Source: Tistrella mobilis
GTDB taxonomy: Bacteria > Pseudomonadota > Alphaproteobacteria > Tistrellales > Tistrellaceae
Assembly: GCF_039634785.1 (NCBI RefSeq)
Contig: NZ_JBBIAB010000002.1
Location: 431,271-495,270, forward strand
Direction: 5' to 3'
Length of the DNA stretch: 64,000 bases
Part shown: positions 62,333-64,000 of the stretch, one piece after another
Layout of the letters: every line of letters begins with the position of its first letter
Numbering within the stretch: position 1 is the first letter of the stretch
The notes under the pieces: generated by a model
The model's database searches: none
The model's input: only the letters and a program-made list of their open reading frames with translations
Told to the model about the DNA's origin: nothing
Translations under genes and position numbers: made by a program

Positions 62333-63277
62333 TCAGCCCGCCCGGGTGATCAGGGCCAGCCCGGCCAGGCGGCGGATCCTCAGATCCAGCGTCTCGGCCA
62401 GGATGTCGAGGGCCCGATCGGGGCGGGTCAGGTCGAAGACGGCGGTCACCTTCAGGCCCGCCACCCGCGCGCCCACCGGAACGATCCGGCCCGGGCGGTA
62501 GCGCTCCAGATCCTCGACCACCGCCGCCAGCGTCTCGTCCTCGAAAACGATCCGGTCGCGGCGCCAGGCCAGCACCTCCTGCGCGCGGCAGGGGCGGGGC
62601 TCTCCGGCGGCATGCGCGTCGAAGGCCGATCGGTGGCCCGCCGCCAGATCGACCGGCGCCCCGGCGGCGGGGTGCAGGCGAAGCCCGCCCTCCAGCGCCG
62701 CCGCGATGGTCACGCCGCCGCGGCGCTTCACATCGAACGCCCCGGCGACGGTGGTGGTGGCGGCGGTGGCGGTGATCAGCCCCTGGCCGGTGCGCAGCAC
62801 GAAGGGGCGCGGATCGGCCGCCGGACGGAACCAGGCCTCGCCCGCCTCCAGCGTGACCAGCCGCCGGCTGCCGTCCAAACGAGTGGACAGGGCCGAGCGC
62901 CCGCCCAACTCCACCCGGCTGCCATCGGCAAGCACCAGCCGGCGGCGTTCGCCGGTGCCGGTCGTCTCGTCGGCCAGCAGCCGGCCGGGGGCCACCAGCT
63001 GCGATGCGGCCGCACCCGCCATCAGCGCCACACCGCCGGTCAGCACCCCCCGCCGGCTGACCCGTCGGCGGGCCTGCATGCGCTGCCAGGCGGGTTGCAC
63101 CGCGCCGAACCGGTCCCACAACTCTTCCGCCCGGGCATAGGCGGCAACCCGCCCCTCGCCACCGGCCAGCCAGCGGGCGAAGGCGGCGCGATCCTCCGCC
63201 GCCACCGGCTCCTCGTTCAGCAGCAGGAACCAGCGCATCGCCGCGGCGCGGTCATCCTCGTCGATCACGCCCGCCAT
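62333..63277 (-). CDS. FecR family anti-sigma/signal transducer
   Basis: A 314-residue FecR protein. The N-terminal cytoplasmic domain, MRWFLLLNEEPVAAEDRAAF then ARWLAGGEGRVAAYARAEEL, is the DUF4880/FecR sigma-binding part. One membrane segment (GVLTGGVALMAGAAASQLV) comes at about 75-95, then the periplasmic FecR domain (RRLVLADGSRVELGGRSALS, at about 110-210). It would relay the receptor signal to the ECF sigma factor. ATG and the sigma stop share one base (TGATG), so they are translationally coupled. Confidence 0.92.
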   Translation of the reverse strand: MAGVIDEDDRAAAMRWFLLLNEEPVAAEDRAAFARWLAGGEGRVAAYARAEELWDRFGAVQPAWQRMQARRRVSRRGVLTGGVALMAGAAASQLVAPGRLLADETTGTGERRRLVLADGSRVELGGRSALSTRLDGSRRLVTLEAGEAWFRPAADPRPFVLRTGQGLITATAATTTVAGAFDVKRRGGVTIAAALEGGLRLHPAAGAPVDLAAGHRSAFDAHAAGEPRPCRAQEVLAWRRDRIVFEDETLAAVVEDLERYRPGRIVPVGARVAGLKVTAVFDLTRPDRALDILAETLDLRIRRLAGLALITRAG

Positions 63278-63780
63278 CAGCCGAGCGCCCGGTCCAGATC
63301 GACCATGGCCGAGGCGATCTGCGAGATCACGGTGTTGCGTGAAATGCCCATGCGCTCCGCGATATCCATATAGCTCAACCCCGCCAGCCGGCTCAGCACG
63401 AAGACCTGCCGCCGCCGCCGGGGCAGGGCCTCGATCGCCTTCAGCAGCCGCCGCAGCTCCGCGCGATGGATGACGGTATCCTCGGGGCTCGCGACCGGCG
63501 CCGGGATCGCGGCCATCGCCGCGTCATCCAGCGCCACCTCGCCCCGGCGTTTCGTATTGCGCAAATGATTGAGGGTCAGATGCCGCACCGCCGCGGTGAT
63601 ATAGGCCTGGCTCACCGGCGGCGGATCGGCATGGGTGCTGCGGCCCAGCAGGTTGACGAAGGCCTGCTGCACGAGATCCTCGGCCGTCACCGGATCGCCC
63701 AGAATCCGCCGCGCGATCGCCCGCAGACGATCGCGTTCATGACCATACAGCCTGGATATCGAGAGCGCGCGCGTCGCCAC
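63277..63780 (-). CDS. ECF RNA polymerase sigma factor (FecI-like)
   Basis: A 167-residue sigma-70 region 2/region 4 protein. RLRAIARRILGDPVTAEDLV with QQAFVNLL is region 2, and PRRRRQVFVLSRLAGLSYMD then IAERMGISRNTVISQIASAM is region 4. It would drive the receptor gene downstream once FecR is activated. The only in-frame start near the family's usual N-terminus is GTG (VATRALSISRLYG); GGAGG lies almost next to it, so the exact start is uncertain. Confidence 0.9.
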   Translation of the reverse strand: MATRALSISRLYGHERDRLRAIARRILGDPVTAEDLVQQAFVNLLGRSTHADPPPVSQAYITAAVRHLTLNHLRNTKRRGEVALDDAAMAAIPAPVASPEDTVIHRAELRRLLKAIEALPRRRRQVFVLSRLAGLSYMDIAERMGISRNTVISQIASAMVDLDRALG

Positions 63781-64000
63781 CCCTCCCCGCCCCCCTGATC
63801 GGTGATCTGCGGTGAATGAAGCTGGCGGCTGGCTGACGGCAGTCTAGTACTACAGTTGCATATTATATCTTTTCGCCCCATGCGAAATGGCCGCAACCGC
63901 TTGATGTGACTGCCGCCACCGAAACCATGCCCAGACGTCCCCTGCGTGGCGTTGTGTCGCGAACAGAAGCCTGGAGAGAAGCCGCCTGATTTCAGCTGTA
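63781..64000. promoter_or_regulatory. Upstream region of the FecI-FecR-receptor module, to the window edge
   Basis: A short AT-rich island, GTTGCATATTATATCTTTTC (63856-63875), lies about 80-95 bp before the sigma gene in otherwise GC-rich sequence. It is a likely promoter and possible iron-regulator site. It is not a recognisable Fur consensus. No further gene is seen before the window edge. Confidence 0.4.

Noticed and set aside
63856..63875. Fur box upstream of the FecI-like gene
   Set aside because: The AT-rich island does not match the GATAAT-type consensus well enough to name it.

Overview
The window is a high-GC chromosomal segment (roughly two-thirds G+C or more by eye). Gene content, codon bias and operon style (TRAP importers, CoA-ligase operons, FecIR-TonB modules, ATGA/GTGA stop-start overlaps) suggest a metabolically versatile alphaproteobacterium of the Rhodospirillales/Tistrella type. 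That placement is a guess from style, not from a marker gene. I see no rRNA, tRNA or CRISPR array.

Layout. 0-4 kb: the 3' end of a GT41-type glycosyltransferase gene, an AraC regulator divergent from a peroxiredoxin-like gene, and an acyl-CoA synthetase. 4.1-8.1 kb: a visibly lower-GC gene for a 1307-residue reverse transcriptase-nitrilase fusion, the architecture of the antiphage system DRT type 1 (UG1 RT), inserted between CoA-metabolism genes. 8.4-15.3 kb: enoyl-CoA hydratase, Old Yellow Enzyme, two MliC-like lipoproteins, an SDR/LysR pair, gamma-carbonic anhydrase and a lone tyrosine recombinase. 15.5-18.5 kb: a two-component system with a membrane NarL-type kinase. 18.6-22.5 kb: a TRAP importer plus an SBF-type transporter. 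22.8-27.2 kb: enoyl-CoA hydratase, acyl-CoA synthetase, a DUF6817-like protein and a nucleotidyltransferase.

27.4-32.6 kb is the most unusual region. It holds two tandem, paralogous pairs of HPr-kinase-like kinase and sulfotransferase, translationally coupled within each pair. A 57-codon ORF that looks like a RiPP precursor is divergent from them, and a GT17-type glycosyltransferase follows. No lasso cyclase or protease genes are in the window. I propose this as a candidate peptide-modification (phosphorylation/sulfation) system.

32.7-40.4 kb is a salicylate-to-central-metabolism island: an aromatic-acid MFS importer, gentisate 1,2-dioxygenase, Rieske ferredoxin, both salicylate 5-hydroxylase-type oxygenase subunits, ferredoxin reductase, an IclR regulator and fumarylpyruvate hydrolase. 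A strong palindrome sits in the divergent promoter. 40.6-43.3 kb: a LysR regulator and methylmalonate-semialdehyde dehydrogenase with a clear terminator. 43.4-48.8 kb: an envelope cluster (CHASE2-like membrane protein, small exported protein, M48 lipoprotein protease, TAXI-type binding protein).

49.2-58.9 kb: an M20 amidohydrolase and a MarR regulator are divergent. A TRAP operon follows with a CoA ligase, quinone oxidoreductase, VOC protein and hotdog thioesterase. Two near-identical palindromes flank marR and predict its regulon. 59-64 kb: a hypothetical protein and a FecI-FecR-TonB receptor module.
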